Of a stretch of DNA of 39,830 bases, positions 27,171-35,899 are shown in pieces. Origin of the DNA: Nocardioidaceae bacterium. Its GTDB lineage: Bacteria > Actinomycetota > Actinomycetes > Propionibacteriales > Nocardioidaceae. The notes under the pieces were generated by a model, which saw only the letters and a list, made by a program, of their open reading frames with translations, searched no databases and was not told the DNA's origin. Made by a program: the position numbers and the translations under genes. The stretch spans positions 1 to 39,830 of the forward strand of contig JAJUGK010000006.1 in assembly GCA_029268205.1 (NCBI GenBank). Direction: 5' to 3'. How positions within the stretch are numbered: the stretch's first letter is position 1; each line of letters opens with the position of its first letter.

Positions 27171-28961
27171 GTGGCTCTGCGCATCCCCTCCCCCCGTACT
27201 GGCCCCCGTACTGGCCCCCGTCGCGGCCCCCGCACCGGCTCGCGGGAGGAGACCTTCGACGCCGACGTCCTCGTCGTCGGCTCCGGCTTCGGCGGCTCGG
27301 TCACCGCGCTGCGACTGGCGGAGAAGGGCTACCGCGTCCTGGTCGTCGAGGCCGGCCGACGGTTCGAGGACGAGGACTTCCCGAGGACGTCGTGGAGCCT
27401 GCGGCGCTACCTCTGGGCGCCGGCCGCGCGCTGCTTCGGCATCCTGCGGATCACCCCGCTGGGGGAGGTGCTGATCGCCAGCGGCGCGGGCGTCGGCGGC
27501 GGATCCCTGGTCTACGCCAACACGCTGTATGAGCCGCTCGACGGGTTCTACCGCGACCCGCAGTGGGCCGACATCACCGACTGGCGTGAGGAGCTCGCCC
27601 CGCACTACGACCAGGCCAAGCGGATGCTGGGGGTCACGACCTACCCCGGCCACACGCGGGCCGACGAGCTGCTCGCCGAGGTCGCCCGCGACCCCGGCAT
27701 CGAGGAGCCGGCCCACCCCGCCGACGTCGGTGTGCTGTTCGGCGAGCGGCCCGGGGAGGAGGTGGCCGACCCGTTCTTCGGCGGCGTCGGACCGGCCCGC
27801 CGGGCCTGCATCGACTGCGGCGCCTGCATGACCGGCTGCCGCCACAACGCCAAGAACACCCTGATGAAGAACTACCTGCACCTGGCCGAGCGGGCCGGGG
27901 CGCGGGTGCTGGCGATGACCACCGTCGACGGTGTCGCGCCGCTGGGCGACGGCACCGGGCGGGACGGGTACGTCGTCACCGCCCACCGCACCGGTAACCG
28001 GGTACGGCGCCGTTCGTTCACCGCGCAGCACGTGGTCTTCGCCGGCAACGCCCTGAACACCCAGAAGCTGCTGCACCGACTCCGGAGCACCACGCTGCCG
28101 CGGCTCTCGGCGCGGGTCGGGGAGCTGAGCCGTACCAATTCCGAGGCCGTCCTGAGCGCGCGGACGCTCGACCGCGATGCCGACCTCACCGCCGGCGTGG
28201 CGATCACCTCCTCGGTGCACCCCGACGAGAGCACCCACATCGAAGCGGTCCGCTACGGCCGTGGCTCGAGCGCGCTGGCCCTGCTCAACGCGCTGCTGAT
28301 CGACCCCGAGGACGGGGTGCCGATGTGGCGCTCGGTGGTGCGCACCTACCGCCGCGAGGGCCTGCGTCGCGCGTGGCGCCTGCACACCCCGCGGCGCTGG
28401 GCGGAGCAGAGCATCATCGTGCTGGTCATGCAGTCGCTCGACAACTCGGTGACGACCTTCCGCAAGGGGATCTTCCGGCGGATGACGAGCCGGCCCGGCG
28501 TCGGTGAGCCGAACCCGCGCTGGATCCCGATCGCGCACCGGTTCACCCGCCGTCTCGCCGAGCGCCTCGGCGGCGTGCCGGGCGCCTCGGTCGGCGGGCT
28601 GGTCGGGATGCCCCTGACCGCGCACTTCATCGGCGGCTGCGTCATCGGCACCTCCGAGCGCGACGGAGTCGTCGACCCCTACCACCGTGCCTTCGGCTAC
28701 GAGAACCTGCACATCACCGATGGCTCCACCATCTCGGCCAACCTCGGGGTCAACCCGTCGCTGACCATCACCGCACAGGCTGAGCGGGCCATCTCGCTGT
28801 GGCCCAACAAGGGGGAGGACGATCCCCGCCCGCCGCTGGGGGCGCCGTACGAGCGGGTCGCGCCGGTGGCGCCGCAGCGACCGTTGGTCCCTGCCGACGC
28901 CCCGGGCGCCCTGCGCCCGGTCGACCTCGGGATGCCGCAGGTGCGCGCCTCCGACGGCTGA
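27171..28961 (+). CDS. GMC family oxidoreductase (cholesterol oxidase/ChoD-like)
   Basis: DADVLVVGSGFGGSVTALRLAEKGYRVLVVEAG; GAGVGGGSLVYANTLYEP; RRACIDCGACMTGCRHNAKNTLMKNYLHLAE; DGSTISANLGVNPSLTITAQAERA. Confidence 0.92.
   Translation: MALRIPSPRTGPRTGPRRGPRTGSREETFDADVLVVGSGFGGSVTALRLAEKGYRVLVVEAGRRFEDEDFPRTSWSLRRYLWAPAARCFGILRITPLGEVLIASGAGVGGGSLVYANTLYEPLDGFYRDPQWADITDWREELAPHYDQAKRMLGVTTYPGHTRADELLAEVARDPGIEEPAHPADVGVLFGERPGEEVADPFFGGVGPARRACIDCGACMTGCRHNAKNTLMKNYLHLAERAGARVLAMTTVDGVAPLGDGTGRDGYVVTAHRTGNRVRRRSFTAQHVVFAGNALNTQKLLHRLRSTTLPRLSARVGELSRTNSEAVLSARTLDRDADLTAGVAITSSVHPDESTHIEAVRYGRGSSALALLNALLIDPEDGVPMWRSVVRTYRREGLRRAWRLHTPRRWAEQSIIVLVMQSLDNSVTTFRKGIFRRMTSRPGVGEPNPRWIPIAHRFTRRLAERLGGVPGASVGGLVGMPLTAHFIGGCVIGTSERDGVVDPYHRAFGYENLHITDGSTISANLGVNPSLTITAQAERAISLWPNKGEDDPRPPLGAPYERVAPVAPQRPLVPADAPGALRPVDLGMPQVRASDG
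27191..27238 (+). repeat. Tandem 12-bp repeat (4 copies) in N-terminal coding region
   Basis: CCCCCGTACTGG x2, CCCCCGTCGCGG, CCCCCGCACCGG; encodes PRTGPRTGPRRGPRTG. Confidence 0.85.
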
Positions 28962-28996
28962 TCGGCAGCCGGCCGGGACCAACCTGGGAAAGACAG

Positions 28997-29040
28997 GCCC
29001 GGAACGACAGCCCCGGAACGACAGCCCCGGGAACGACAAG
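28997..29040 (+). repeat. Three tandem ~14-bp repeats (CCCCGGAACGACAG) next to a terminator
   Basis: GCCCGGAACGACAG / CCCCGGAACGACAG / CCCCGGGAACGACAAG. Confidence 0.8.
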
Positions 29041-29072
29041 GGGCCCGGTCCCGCCGAAGCGGGGCCGGGCCC
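29041..29072. terminator. Strong bidirectional terminator hairpin between convergent GMC and transglycosylase genes
   Basis: GGGCCCGGTCCCGC-CGAA-GCGGGGCCGGGCCC: 14-bp stem with one G.U, CGAA tetraloop. Confidence 0.85.
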
Positions 29073-29117
29073 TCTGCCTGGGAGGTCGCCGACGCGGGGC
29101 CGACGAAGCGGGTGGGA

Positions 29118-30443
29118 TCAGCCCTTGCCGCCACCGAGGAGGCCGCCGACCAGACCGTCGACGACTCCGCCCACGGTGCCGAGGAGGCCCTGCAGCAGTG
29201 CCTGGACGGCACCGAGGCCGCCGTTGAGGACCTGCTGGCCACACGCGGCGAGACCGCCGAGCAGCTGGATCTCCTGGGAGGTGAAGGTCGCCTGACAGGT
29301 CGCGATCGCCTGCTCGAGTGGGGTCAGCGTCTTCACGACGGTGTCGGCGACGTCGTCGACGGTGTCCTTGACGACCTTGCCCGGGTTGGGGACCTTCGGC
29401 GTCTTGGGTGCCTTCGGCGCATCGGGCGCGGTGCCCTTGTCGTCGTCGCCGGGGGCCGGCGTGCCGGGGCCGGGGTCGCTGCCCGGGGTCTGCGGGCCGG
29501 TCCCGTCGGTCGGGGCGCTGTTGCCGCCGCGCGGGGCGTTGGGGCCGGTCTGCTTGCGCGACTTGCGGCCCTTGGTGCCGTCGGAGACGACCGCGTCACC
29601 GGTGTTGGGCGTCAGCATCCGGGCGCTGATGGTGCCGTTGGGCACCGCGGAGTAGTCGCCGCTCTGGTAGGCGCGCATCAGCGACAGCACCAGGTCGACG
29701 TACGCCTCGGAGTGGTTGTAGCGGTAGACCGCGGCGCGCTGCCCCGGCGTGGTCGCGAGGTCCTCGGTGCCGGAGCAGAGGTAGACCGCGCTGGCCAGGG
29801 CCGCGTCGTGGATGTTCTGCGGGTCGCGCTTGCCGTCGCCGTTGGCGTCGACCCCGACGATCGCCCAGGTGGAGGGGATGAACTGCATCGGGCCCACGGC
29901 GCGGTCCCAGACCGGGTCGTTGTCGTACTGGCCGGCGTCGGTGTCGGGGATCTCGGCGGTGTTGTTGGTGCCGTCGAGCGGGATGCCGAAGATGCCGGGA
30001 CGGCTGTTGCCGTCGTCGTCGAGGATGTTGCCGCCGTAGCGACCGTGGTCGGACTCCACCCGGCCGATCGCGGCGAGCAGCTCCCAGGAGAGGTTGCAGG
30101 CGGTGTCGGCGGAGTTGATGACCTGCGCGGCGCGCTGGTAGGCGGCCAGGGCGGCGGCGGGGATGCCGTTGGGGGAGGCGTCGCGGACCATCGCGCGGGT
30201 GGCGGTCGCGGACGGGACCTCGGCGGTGACCGCGGCGGGGAGCGAGACCGACGCCGGGTCCTCGACCACCTCGGCCGGCAGCAGCGAGCCGTCGGGGAGC
30301 GAGGAGGCGGTGGGGGCCTCCCGGCCCTCGTCGGCGGTCGCGGTGCTGGTGGCCGCGATGCTGGTCGTCCAGGCCCCGGAGAGCAGCGCCAGCGGCACGA
30401 GTGCCGTCGCCTTCTGCCAGGGCTTCATCCGCTTGGTCGCCAT
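29118..30443 (-). CDS. Secreted lytic murein transglycosylase (MltB/SLT-like) with Gly/Leu-rich hydrophobic C-terminal tail
   Basis: N-terminal signal-like segment; SWELLAAIGRVESDHGRYGG...GPMQFIPSTWAIVGVDANGDGKRDPQNIHDAALASAVYLC; tail LLGGLAACGQQVLNGGLGAVQALLQGLLGTVGGVVDGLVGGLLGGGKG. Confidence 0.93.
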   Translation of the reverse strand: MATKRMKPWQKATALVPLALLSGAWTTSIAATSTATADEGREAPTASSLPDGSLLPAEVVEDPASVSLPAAVTAEVPSATATRAMVRDASPNGIPAAALAAYQRAAQVINSADTACNLSWELLAAIGRVESDHGRYGGNILDDDGNSRPGIFGIPLDGTNNTAEIPDTDAGQYDNDPVWDRAVGPMQFIPSTWAIVGVDANGDGKRDPQNIHDAALASAVYLCSGTEDLATTPGQRAAVYRYNHSEAYVDLVLSLMRAYQSGDYSAVPNGTISARMLTPNTGDAVVSDGTKGRKSRKQTGPNAPRGGNSAPTDGTGPQTPGSDPGPGTPAPGDDDKGTAPDAPKAPKTPKVPNPGKVVKDTVDDVADTVVKTLTPLEQAIATCQATFTSQEIQLLGGLAACGQQVLNGGLGAVQALLQGLLGTVGGVVDGLVGGLLGGGKG

Positions 30444-30509
30444 AGTCTCTTCGTCTTCTCCCGTGTGGTCTGCCCGTCCAGCCGCTGAGTGCGCGGACGG
30501 ACAAGTGAG

Positions 30510-30537
30510 ACAACGAACACCCCACCCATCGGTTACG
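30510..30537 (-). promoter_or_regulatory. Candidate sigma-BldN-type promoter upstream of the transglycosylase gene
   Basis: Minus strand CGTAAC (30537-30532) - 16 nt - CGTTGT (30515-30510), about 70 nt upstream of ATG at 30443. Confidence 0.6.
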
Positions 30538-30738
30538 CCGACCGGGACCTGCGCAGAACCCGAGTCGTTGCAGGGAGCAGCCCCCGTCGTCGTAGCCGAG
30601 GGCACCTGCGTTCAGTGCACTCGTGTACGCCGAGTCAGCGTAGGGCACCGGCGGCTGGTGTGACCAGACGCACCGAACGGGCGGGGCCCGCGACCGGGTG
30701 GCCCGGCGGGGTGGTGCGGTCGGGGACAATGAACCCCG

Positions 30739-32091
30739 ATGGCTTCCTCCGCTGCTGACCCCGCTGCCTCCGCCGAGCTGTTCGCGCGCGCCCGCGCCGT
30801 GACCCCCGGCGGGGTGAACTCGCCCGTGCGCGCCTTCTCCAACGTCGGCGGCACCCCCCGCTTCATCGAGCGCGCCGAGGGGGCCTGGCTGCACGACGCC
30901 GACGGCAACGCCTATGTCGACCTGGTCGCGTCCTGGGGCCCGATGCTGCTCGGGCACGCCCACCCGGAGGTGACCGCGGCCGTGCAGGCGGCGGTGAGCC
31001 GCGGGACGTCGTACGGCACCCCGACGCGGCCCGAGGTCGAGCTGGCCGAGGAGATCGTCGCGCGCACCCCGGTCGAGCGGGTGCGGCTGGTGTCGTCGGG
31101 CACCGAGGCGACGATGTCGGCGATCCGGCTCGCGCGCGGGTTCACCGGCCGCGACGTCGTGGTGAAGTTCGCCGGCTGCTACCACGGCCACGTCGACGCG
31201 CTGCTGGCCGCGGCCGGCTCCGGTGTCGCCACCCACGCGGTGCCGGGCAGCCCCGGCGTGCCCGAGGCCGTCGCCGCCGCCACGCTGGTGCTGCCCTACA
31301 ACGACCGGGCCGCCGTCGCGGCCGCCTTCGCCGAGCACGGCGACCGCATCGCCTGCGTCATCACCGAGGCCGCCCCCGGCAACATGGGCGTCGTGCCCCC
31401 GGCGTACGTCGACGGCGAGGGCTTCAACGCCTACCTCGCCCGCACCTGCCGCGACCACGGGGCGTTGTTCATCAGCGACGAGGTGATGACCGGCTTCCGC
31501 GCCTCCCGCCGGGGTCAGTGGGGCCTCGACGGCGCGCACGAGGGCTGGACGCCCGACCTCATGACCTTCGGCAAGGTGATGGGCGGCGGCTTCCCGGCCG
31601 CGGCGTTCGGTGGCCGGGCCGACGTGATGGCGCTGCTCTCGCCCGACGGGCCCGTCTACCAGGCCGGCACGCTCTCCGGGAACCCGGTCGCCTGCACCGC
31701 GGGGCTCACCACGCTGCGGTTGGCCACCGACGACGTCTACGCCCATCTCGACCGTACGGCGACCGTGCTCGCCGAGGCTGCGTCGCAGGCGTTCACCGCC
31801 GCCGGCGTACCCCACCTGGTCCAGCGCACCGGCACGATGTTCAGCCTCTTCCTCACCGAGGACGAGGTCGCCGAGATCGTCGACTTCGCCGGCGCGCAGG
31901 CGCAGGCCCTGCACCGGTTCCGCGCGTTCTTCCACGCCATGCTCGAGCAGGGGGTCTACCTCCCGCCGAGCGCGTACGAGGCGTGGTTCGTCTCCGCCGC
32001 CCACGACGACCGGGCGGTCGAGCACGTGCTGGCCGCCCTCCCCGCCGCGGCGCGTGCCGCGGCGGCCGCCACCCCGGGAGAGACCGCATGA
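30739..32091 (+). CDS. hemL: Glutamate-1-semialdehyde 2,1-aminomutase
   Basis: [99 protein letters not shown]. Confidence 0.97.
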   Translation: MASSAADPAASAELFARARAVTPGGVNSPVRAFSNVGGTPRFIERAEGAWLHDADGNAYVDLVASWGPMLLGHAHPEVTAAVQAAVSRGTSYGTPTRPEVELAEEIVARTPVERVRLVSSGTEATMSAIRLARGFTGRDVVVKFAGCYHGHVDALLAAAGSGVATHAVPGSPGVPEAVAAATLVLPYNDRAAVAAAFAEHGDRIACVITEAAPGNMGVVPPAYVDGEGFNAYLARTCRDHGALFISDEVMTGFRASRRGQWGLDGAHEGWTPDLMTFGKVMGGGFPAAAFGGRADVMALLSPDGPVYQAGTLSGNPVACTAGLTTLRLATDDVYAHLDRTATVLAEAASQAFTAAGVPHLVQRTGTMFSLFLTEDEVAEIVDFAGAQAQALHRFRAFFHAMLEQGVYLPPSAYEAWFVSAAHDDRAVEHVLAALPAAARAAAAATPGETA

Positions 32092-32864
32092 GCACCGCAC
32101 CCGCGAGCCCGAGCAGCACGATCGTCCACCTGCTGCGCCACGGCGAGGTGCACAACCCCGACGGCATCCTCTACGGCCGCGCGCCCGGCTACCGGCTCTC
32201 CACGCTGGGCCGGCAGATGGCGGAGCGGGTCGCGGAGGTGATCGGCGACCGCGACATCACCCACCTGGTCGCCTCGCCGCTGCAGCGCGCCCAGGAGACC
32301 GCCGCACCGCTGGCCGCCGCACGCGGCCTCGAGGTAGTCACCGACGACCGGATCATCGAGTCCGACAACGTCTTCGCCGGCAAGCCGTTCTCGGTCAGCG
32401 CCAGCCTGCTGCTGCGGCCCAGCGTCTGGCCGCACATGTGGAACCCGTTCCGCCCGTCGTGGGGCGAGCCGTACGTCGAGATCGCCGAGCGGATGATGGC
32501 CGCCGTCCGCGACGCGCGTGCCGCCGCCGAGGGGCACGAGGCCGTCCTGGTCTCCCACCAGCTGCCGATCTGGACCACCCGGCTGCACGTGGAGCGCAAG
32601 CGCTACTTCCACGACCCGCGCAAGCGCGAGTGCACTTTGTGCAGCCTGACCTCGCTGCACTTCGAGGGCGACCGGGTCGTGCGGGTGACCTACTCCGAGC
32701 CGGCCGGCGACCTGATCCCGGCCGCGGCGCGGGGTGCCGCCTTCTCCGCCGGCGCCGACGACCCGGCCGAGGTGGCCGACGCCGTCGAGCAGGCCGAGCA
32801 GGCCGCGAACGCCCCCGACGACGTGCCGACCGGCACCCCGCCCGACGACAGCGCCCGGCCATGA
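32088..32864 (+). CDS. Histidine phosphatase family protein
   Basis: [71 protein letters not shown]. Confidence 0.93.
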   Translation: MSTAPASPSSTIVHLLRHGEVHNPDGILYGRAPGYRLSTLGRQMAERVAEVIGDRDITHLVASPLQRAQETAAPLAAARGLEVVTDDRIIESDNVFAGKPFSVSASLLLRPSVWPHMWNPFRPSWGEPYVEIAERMMAAVRDARAAAEGHEAVLVSHQLPIWTTRLHVERKRYFHDPRKRECTLCSLTSLHFEGDRVVRVTYSEPAGDLIPAAARGAAFSAGADDPAEVADAVEQAEQAANAPDDVPTGTPPDDSARP

Positions 32865-33463
32865 GGTCTCGACCCTTCGACAAGCGCAGGGCACCGCTCC
32901 GCTCGACCGGCGGGGTGCTGCTCGCTGCACTGCTGCTCGTCGGCTGCTCCGAGGGCGCGGAGCTGCAGTCCGGCGATCAGGGATTCGTCTCGGCCAACGG
33001 AGCGATCAGCCGGGTGAGCACCGACGACCGCACGGCGCCCGACGGCGCGGTGGCGGGGGAGAACCTCGCCGGTGAGCGGGTCGCGCTCGACGACTTCGCG
33101 GGGCAGGTCGTGGTCGTCAACGTCTGGGGCTCGTGGTGCGGCCCGTGCATCCGCGAGGCGCCGCACCTGGTCGAGGCCGCGCAGGAGCTCGACGGCGACG
33201 AGGTGGCCTTCCTCGGCATCAACACCCGTGACCTCTCCCGCGATCCGGCGCTGGCCTTCGAGCGCAAGTACGACCTCCCCTACGAGAGCATCTACGACCC
33301 CGCCGGCGAGGTGCTGCTCGCCTTCCGCGGCACCATCCCGCCCAGCGCCATCCCCAGCACGCTCGTGATCGACCGGGACGGCCGGATCGCCGCCCGGGTG
33401 CTGGGTGAGGTGACCGCCTCCACCCTGGTCGGTCTGGTCGAGGACGTCCTCGCTGATGGCTGA
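32861..33463 (+). CDS. TlpA/ResA-like thioredoxin-family lipoprotein
   Basis: Lipobox LLLVGC; VVVVNVWGSWCGPCIREAPHLVE; TIPPSAIPSTLVIDRDGRIAARVLGEV. Confidence 0.93.
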   Translation: MRSRPFDKRRAPLRSTGGVLLAALLLVGCSEGAELQSGDQGFVSANGAISRVSTDDRTAPDGAVAGENLAGERVALDDFAGQVVVVNVWGSWCGPCIREAPHLVEAAQELDGDEVAFLGINTRDLSRDPALAFERKYDLPYESIYDPAGEVLLAFRGTIPPSAIPSTLVIDRDGRIAARVLGEVTASTLVGLVEDVLADG

Positions 33464-33471
33464 GCCGATGC

Positions 33472-34242
33472 GTGGGGCAGCCGATGGGTGAGGTGTTCTC
33501 CGAGACGGTCTTCTCCGGCTCGCTCCTGCTGGCGCTGCCCGTGGCGCTGCTCGCGGGTCTGGTGTCGTTCTTCAGTCCCTGCGTCGTGCCGCTGCTCCCG
33601 GGCTACCTCTCCTACACGACCGGCCTGACCGGTGCCGACCTCGAGGCGGCGTACGACGGGGGCCGGCGCAGCCGGATGCTGGCGGGCAGCGCGCTGTTCG
33701 TGCTCGGCTTCGCGGCGGTCTTCGTCGCCTTCGGGGCGATCTCGGGGGCGTTCGGGTCGTGGCTGTTCGAGTACCGCCGGCAGATCTCGGTCGTCCTCGG
33801 CGGCCTGACGATCCTGGTGGGGCTCGCCTTCGCCGGCGCGATCCCGTTCCTCCAGCGTGACGTGCGCGTCCACCGGGTGCCGGCCGTCGGTCTGGCGGCC
33901 GCGCCCATGCTCGGCGTGCTGTTCGGCCTCGGCTGGACCCCGTGCATCGGCCCCACCCTCGCCGCGGTCAACGCGCTGGCGATGAGCGAGGCGAGCGCGG
34001 TGCGCGGAGCGGTGCTGAGCCTGGTGTACGCCGTGGGGCTCGGGCTGCCGTTCATCGTCGCGGCCCTGGCCTTCCGGCGGATGTTGGGTGCGGTGCGCTG
34101 GGTGCGGCGCCACCAGGTGTGGGTGACCCGGGCCGGGGGTGCGATGTTGGTGGTCGTCGGGCTGCTGCTGGTCAGCGGGCTGTGGGACCGGTGGGTGTAT
34201 GAGCTGCAGACCTGGTACTCCGGGTTCTCGGTGGCGATTTGA
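33472..34242 (+). CDS. ccdA: Cytochrome c biogenesis protein CcdA
   Basis: ALLAGLVSFFSPCVVPLLPGYLSYTTGLTG; LGVLFGLGWTPCIGPTLAAVNAL; polytopic. Start may be ATG 33484. Confidence 0.92.
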   Translation: MGQPMGEVFSETVFSGSLLLALPVALLAGLVSFFSPCVVPLLPGYLSYTTGLTGADLEAAYDGGRRSRMLAGSALFVLGFAAVFVAFGAISGAFGSWLFEYRRQISVVLGGLTILVGLAFAGAIPFLQRDVRVHRVPAVGLAAAPMLGVLFGLGWTPCIGPTLAAVNALAMSEASAVRGAVLSLVYAVGLGLPFIVAALAFRRMLGAVRWVRRHQVWVTRAGGAMLVVVGLLLVSGLWDRWVYELQTWYSGFSVAI

Positions 34243-34252
34243 GGAGCAGGCG

Positions 34253-35899
34253 ATGAGCAGCAAGGCGCCGGAGCGCACCTACGACCCGGACGCCCCCGCG
34301 ACCCCGCCGCCGGGCCTCGGGCCGCGCGAGCTGGCCCGCTGGGCGTGGCGGCAGCTGACCTCGATGCGCACCGCGCTGCTGCTCCTGCTGCTGCTGGCGG
34401 TCGCCGCCGTGCCCGGCAGCCTGATCCCCCAGGACGACGTCGACTCCTTCGCGGCGATCCGCTACCGCGACGAGCACCCCCGGCTGGCGCCGGTCTTCGA
34501 CGCGCTGGGGCTCTTCAACGTCTACAGCTCGCCGTGGTTCAGCGCGATCTACCTGCTGCTGATGGCCTCGCTGATCGGCTGCATCCTGCCGCGCACCCGG
34601 GTCTACTGGCGCGCGCTGCGGGCCCGTCCTCCGCGGGCGCCGCGCAACCTGGCCCGGATGCCGGTGTCGGCCTCCCACGAGGTCGTTCCCGACGATCCCG
34701 CCGCCGACCCGGCCGCGGTGCTGGAGCGCGCGGCCGCGGAGCTGAGGTCCCAGCGCTACCGGGTCGAGCACGTCCCCGGTGAGTACGTCAGCGCCGAGCG
34801 CGGCTACCTGCGCGAGGCCGGCAACCTGGTCTTCCACCTGGCGGTGCTCGTGGTGCTGGTCGGCGTCGCCGCGGGGTCGCTGTTCGGCTACAAGGGCGGC
34901 GCGATCATCGTCACCGGCAAGGGCTTCTCCAACGTCCTGACCCAGTACGACGACTTCGTCCCCGGCGCGTTCTTCGACCCCGACGACCTGGCGCCGTACT
35001 CCTTCACCGTCGACGACTTCGACGTCGACTTCATCCTCGAGGGCGAGCAGCGCGGCCTGCCGCGCGACTTCACCGCGCACGTGCGCTATCGCAACGCGCC
35101 CGGTGACGAGCCGACCGACTACGACCTCGCGGTGAACCACCCGCTGCGGCTCGACGGCGGCGACGTCTACCTCGTCGGCCACGGCTACGCGCCGCACATC
35201 ACCGTGCGCGACGGTGACGGCGAGATCGCCTACTCCGGGCCCACCGTCTTCCTGCCCGAGGACGCCAGCTTCCGCTCGTTCGGCGTGGTGAAGGTGCCGT
35301 TCGCCGAGCCGGAGCAGATCGGGCTGGAGGGGTTCTTCTACCCGACCTTCGCGATGGTCGACGGCGACCCGATGACCGTCTATCCCGACGCCGCCAACCC
35401 GCTGCTCTCGATGCTGGTCTACACCGGCGACCTCGGGCTCAGTGAGGGATCGCAGTCGGTCTACGCCCTGGAGAAGGCCGGCCTCGACCAGGTCACCGAC
35501 GACGACGGCAAGCCCCTGCGCATCGACCTCTCGCCCGGCCAGGTCACCGACCTGCCCGACGGGCTCGGCTCGGTGGAGTTCACCGGCCTGAGCCGCTGGG
35601 TGAAGGTGCAGACCGCGCACACGCCCGGCACCTTCGTCGCCCTCGGCGGTGTCGTCCTCGCGCTGCTCGGCCTGATGCTGTCGCTGTTCATCCGCCCCCG
35701 ACGGGTGTGGGTGCGCGTGCGCGAGGTCACCGGCCAGCAGGCCGACGGCGGTACGGCCGGCGAGGGGCGGCGCCGTACCCTGGTCGAGGTGGCCGGCCTC
35801 GACCGTTCGGGCAGCAGTGATGACCCCGGCGAGCTCGCCGTCGCCGTCGACGACCTGGCGCGCAGCCTCGCCGGGACCCGAGTGGAGGAGAACCAGTGA
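34253..35899 (+). CDS. resB: Cytochrome c biogenesis protein ResB
   Basis: LTSMRTALLLLLLLAVAAVPGSLIPQ; SPWFSAIYLLLMASLIGCILPRT; LREAGNLVFHLAVLVVLVGVAAGSLFGYKG. Confidence 0.93.
   Translation: MSSKAPERTYDPDAPATPPPGLGPRELARWAWRQLTSMRTALLLLLLLAVAAVPGSLIPQDDVDSFAAIRYRDEHPRLAPVFDALGLFNVYSSPWFSAIYLLLMASLIGCILPRTRVYWRALRARPPRAPRNLARMPVSASHEVVPDDPAADPAAVLERAAAELRSQRYRVEHVPGEYVSAERGYLREAGNLVFHLAVLVVLVGVAAGSLFGYKGGAIIVTGKGFSNVLTQYDDFVPGAFFDPDDLAPYSFTVDDFDVDFILEGEQRGLPRDFTAHVRYRNAPGDEPTDYDLAVNHPLRLDGGDVYLVGHGYAPHITVRDGDGEIAYSGPTVFLPEDASFRSFGVVKVPFAEPEQIGLEGFFYPTFAMVDGDPMTVYPDAANPLLSMLVYTGDLGLSEGSQSVYALEKAGLDQVTDDDGKPLRIDLSPGQVTDLPDGLGSVEFTGLSRWVKVQTAHTPGTFVALGGVVLALLGLMLSLFIRPRRVWVRVREVTGQQADGGTAGEGRRRTLVEVAGLDRSGSSDDPGELAVAVDDLARSLAGTRVEENQ

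Noticed and set aside
30444-30738. Possible c-di-AMP (ydaO-type) riboswitch upstream of the cell-wall hydrolase
   Set aside because: This class of leader is common for actinobacterial wall hydrolases, but I could not find the conserved GGGUGAAU and CAGCUAACC-like blocks. The BldN-like promoter leaves only a ~60-nt leader.
29596-32100. 834-aa minus-strand ORF across the transglycosylase/hemL boundary
   Set aside because: Composition artefact; conflicts with hemL and with the real transglycosylase frame.
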